Positions 63,618 to 64,000 of a stretch of 64,000 nucleotides of DNA are shown here, piece after piece; positions within the stretch are counted from its first letter, which is position 1; the number at the start of each line of letters is the position of its first letter. The stretch covers positions 7,538,889 through 7,602,888 of the forward strand of contig OZ025277.1 in NCBI GenBank assembly GCA_964019165.1, written 5' to 3'. The position numbers and the translations under genes are program-made. The notes beneath the pieces were generated by a model. It was not told where the DNA came from, did not search any database, and worked only from the letters and a program-made list of their open reading frames with translations. The stretch is from Mastigias papua. Its lineage: Eukaryota > Cnidaria > Scyphozoa > Rhizostomeae > Mastigiidae.

Positions 63618-64000
63618 GGTTACATTTGACTATAAGCATGTAAGACATACTGCCAAAGTGTATTCTACGCGTTTTTTCGTAGTGAATTTAGCAGTTATGA
63701 TATCATATGTCTATCAGATCTGTAATCATTGCTGTATTGTCAGTGTGTGCATACTTACGTATTTTAGTCCCAAAACAAGCAAAGATGCAATGTGCATATA
63801 CTGTTGTATGATTAACATTGAGTGGATGTGCTTCAGTCTCATGTATTAAACGTCTTTTACATCTATGGTTGCATCGATGTCAGTAGTTTAGGCAATGTCT
63901 CCTACTCAAATTAGCGTTAGTCTTTGTTTTTACACTATATACAGCTTGTTTGTGCTTTAATAGTCGTAACACTGACAGTACTATGCAAGGGTTACATTTC
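63618..64000. repeat. Last full monomer (R type) and 11-bp start of the next
   Basis: Monomer 63,618-63,989 has the R head (CTACGCGTTTTTTCG, ATGATATCATATG) with GTATTGTCAG. It is followed by 11 bases of a further monomer, so the array runs past the window edge. Confidence 0.85.

Larger units (their letters stand above)
1..64000. repeat. Satellite DNA array, 372-bp monomer, 172 copies
   Basis: Every landmark word (the GGTTAC start, the GTCATATGAC palindrome, CAGATCTG, CATCGATG) recurs every 372 bp from the first to the last base, always in the same orientation. I count 172 complete monomers plus 11 bases. Five monomers, at 44,269, 45,386, 46,875, 49,852 and 59,525, are 373 bp, and no other length change was found. 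No mobile element, gene or unique spacer interrupts the array, so there is nothing else to annotate in its gene-free stretches. Such arrays are typical of eukaryotic centromeric or pericentromeric heterochromatin; that placement is inference, since no flanking sequence is visible. I do not recognise the family by name. Confidence 0.98.

Noticed and set aside
1..64000. CRISPR array
   Set aside because: The whole 372-bp unit is repeated with no variable spacer, and both the unit size and its divergence pattern are wrong for CRISPR.
1..64000. Telomere-type repeats (TTAGGC or TTTAGGG words)
   Set aside because: These words occur singly at fixed monomer offsets and never in tandem.

Overview
The whole window is one uninterrupted tandem array of a single satellite DNA family. 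There are 172 complete head-to-tail monomers, all in the same orientation, followed by 11 bases of the next (167 monomers of 372 bp and five of 373 bp, 63,989 bp in total). I find no protein gene, tRNA, rRNA, CRISPR array or transposon insertion, and no non-satellite spacer. Monomer 1 counts to about 35% G+C, with 9 CpG where base composition predicts about 11. This is a eukaryotic heterochromatin or centromere-type landscape from a long-read assembly. The weak CpG depletion fits a lineage without heavy germline CpG methylation, such as many invertebrates, better than a vertebrate, but I do not recognise the species or a named satellite.

In the phase used here monomers start at the GGTTAC word, so monomer n (m1-m120) starts at 1+372(n-1). 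Monomer types are defined by private alleles at these offsets: 51 (A or C), 108 (T or A), 122 (T or G), 130 (C or G), 137-140, 153 (G or C), 171, 188-203, 211, and the 3' tail from about 240 to 345.

Left domain (about 1-31,250): a well-homogenised higher-order repeat (HOR). The clearest unit is a 12-mer of 4,464 bp at 12,277-16,740, ordered A1-B1-C-D-F-E-B2-E-B3-A2-FN-E. Other copies differ by insertion of monomer L, expansion of the E-B dimer, fusion of neighbouring monomers, or truncation. An island of right-domain monomers sits inside this domain at 7,813-9,300.

Middle domain (about 29,500-38,440): two copies of a composite block, each made of left-type monomers (E tail, A1, B1, L, altered C) followed by right-type monomers. 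The copies differ by a two-monomer indel.

Right domain (about 38,440-64,000): a more diverged mosaic of other types (P, Q, R, J, S, T, U) with several young local duplications: a 5-mer (1,860 bp) seen twice, a 1,489-bp tandem, a 744-bp dimer, and a 2.6-kb block repeated 9,673 bp away. The only length change in the window is a +1 thymine variant, present in five right-domain monomers.

The 63-codon frame recurring in 149 of 172 monomers starts at GTG and is broken in the other 23 by stops or start loss. I read it as a by-product of the repeat, not a gene. The biology here is array evolution: unequal exchange, conversion tracts and nested segmental amplification, all in strict 372-bp register.
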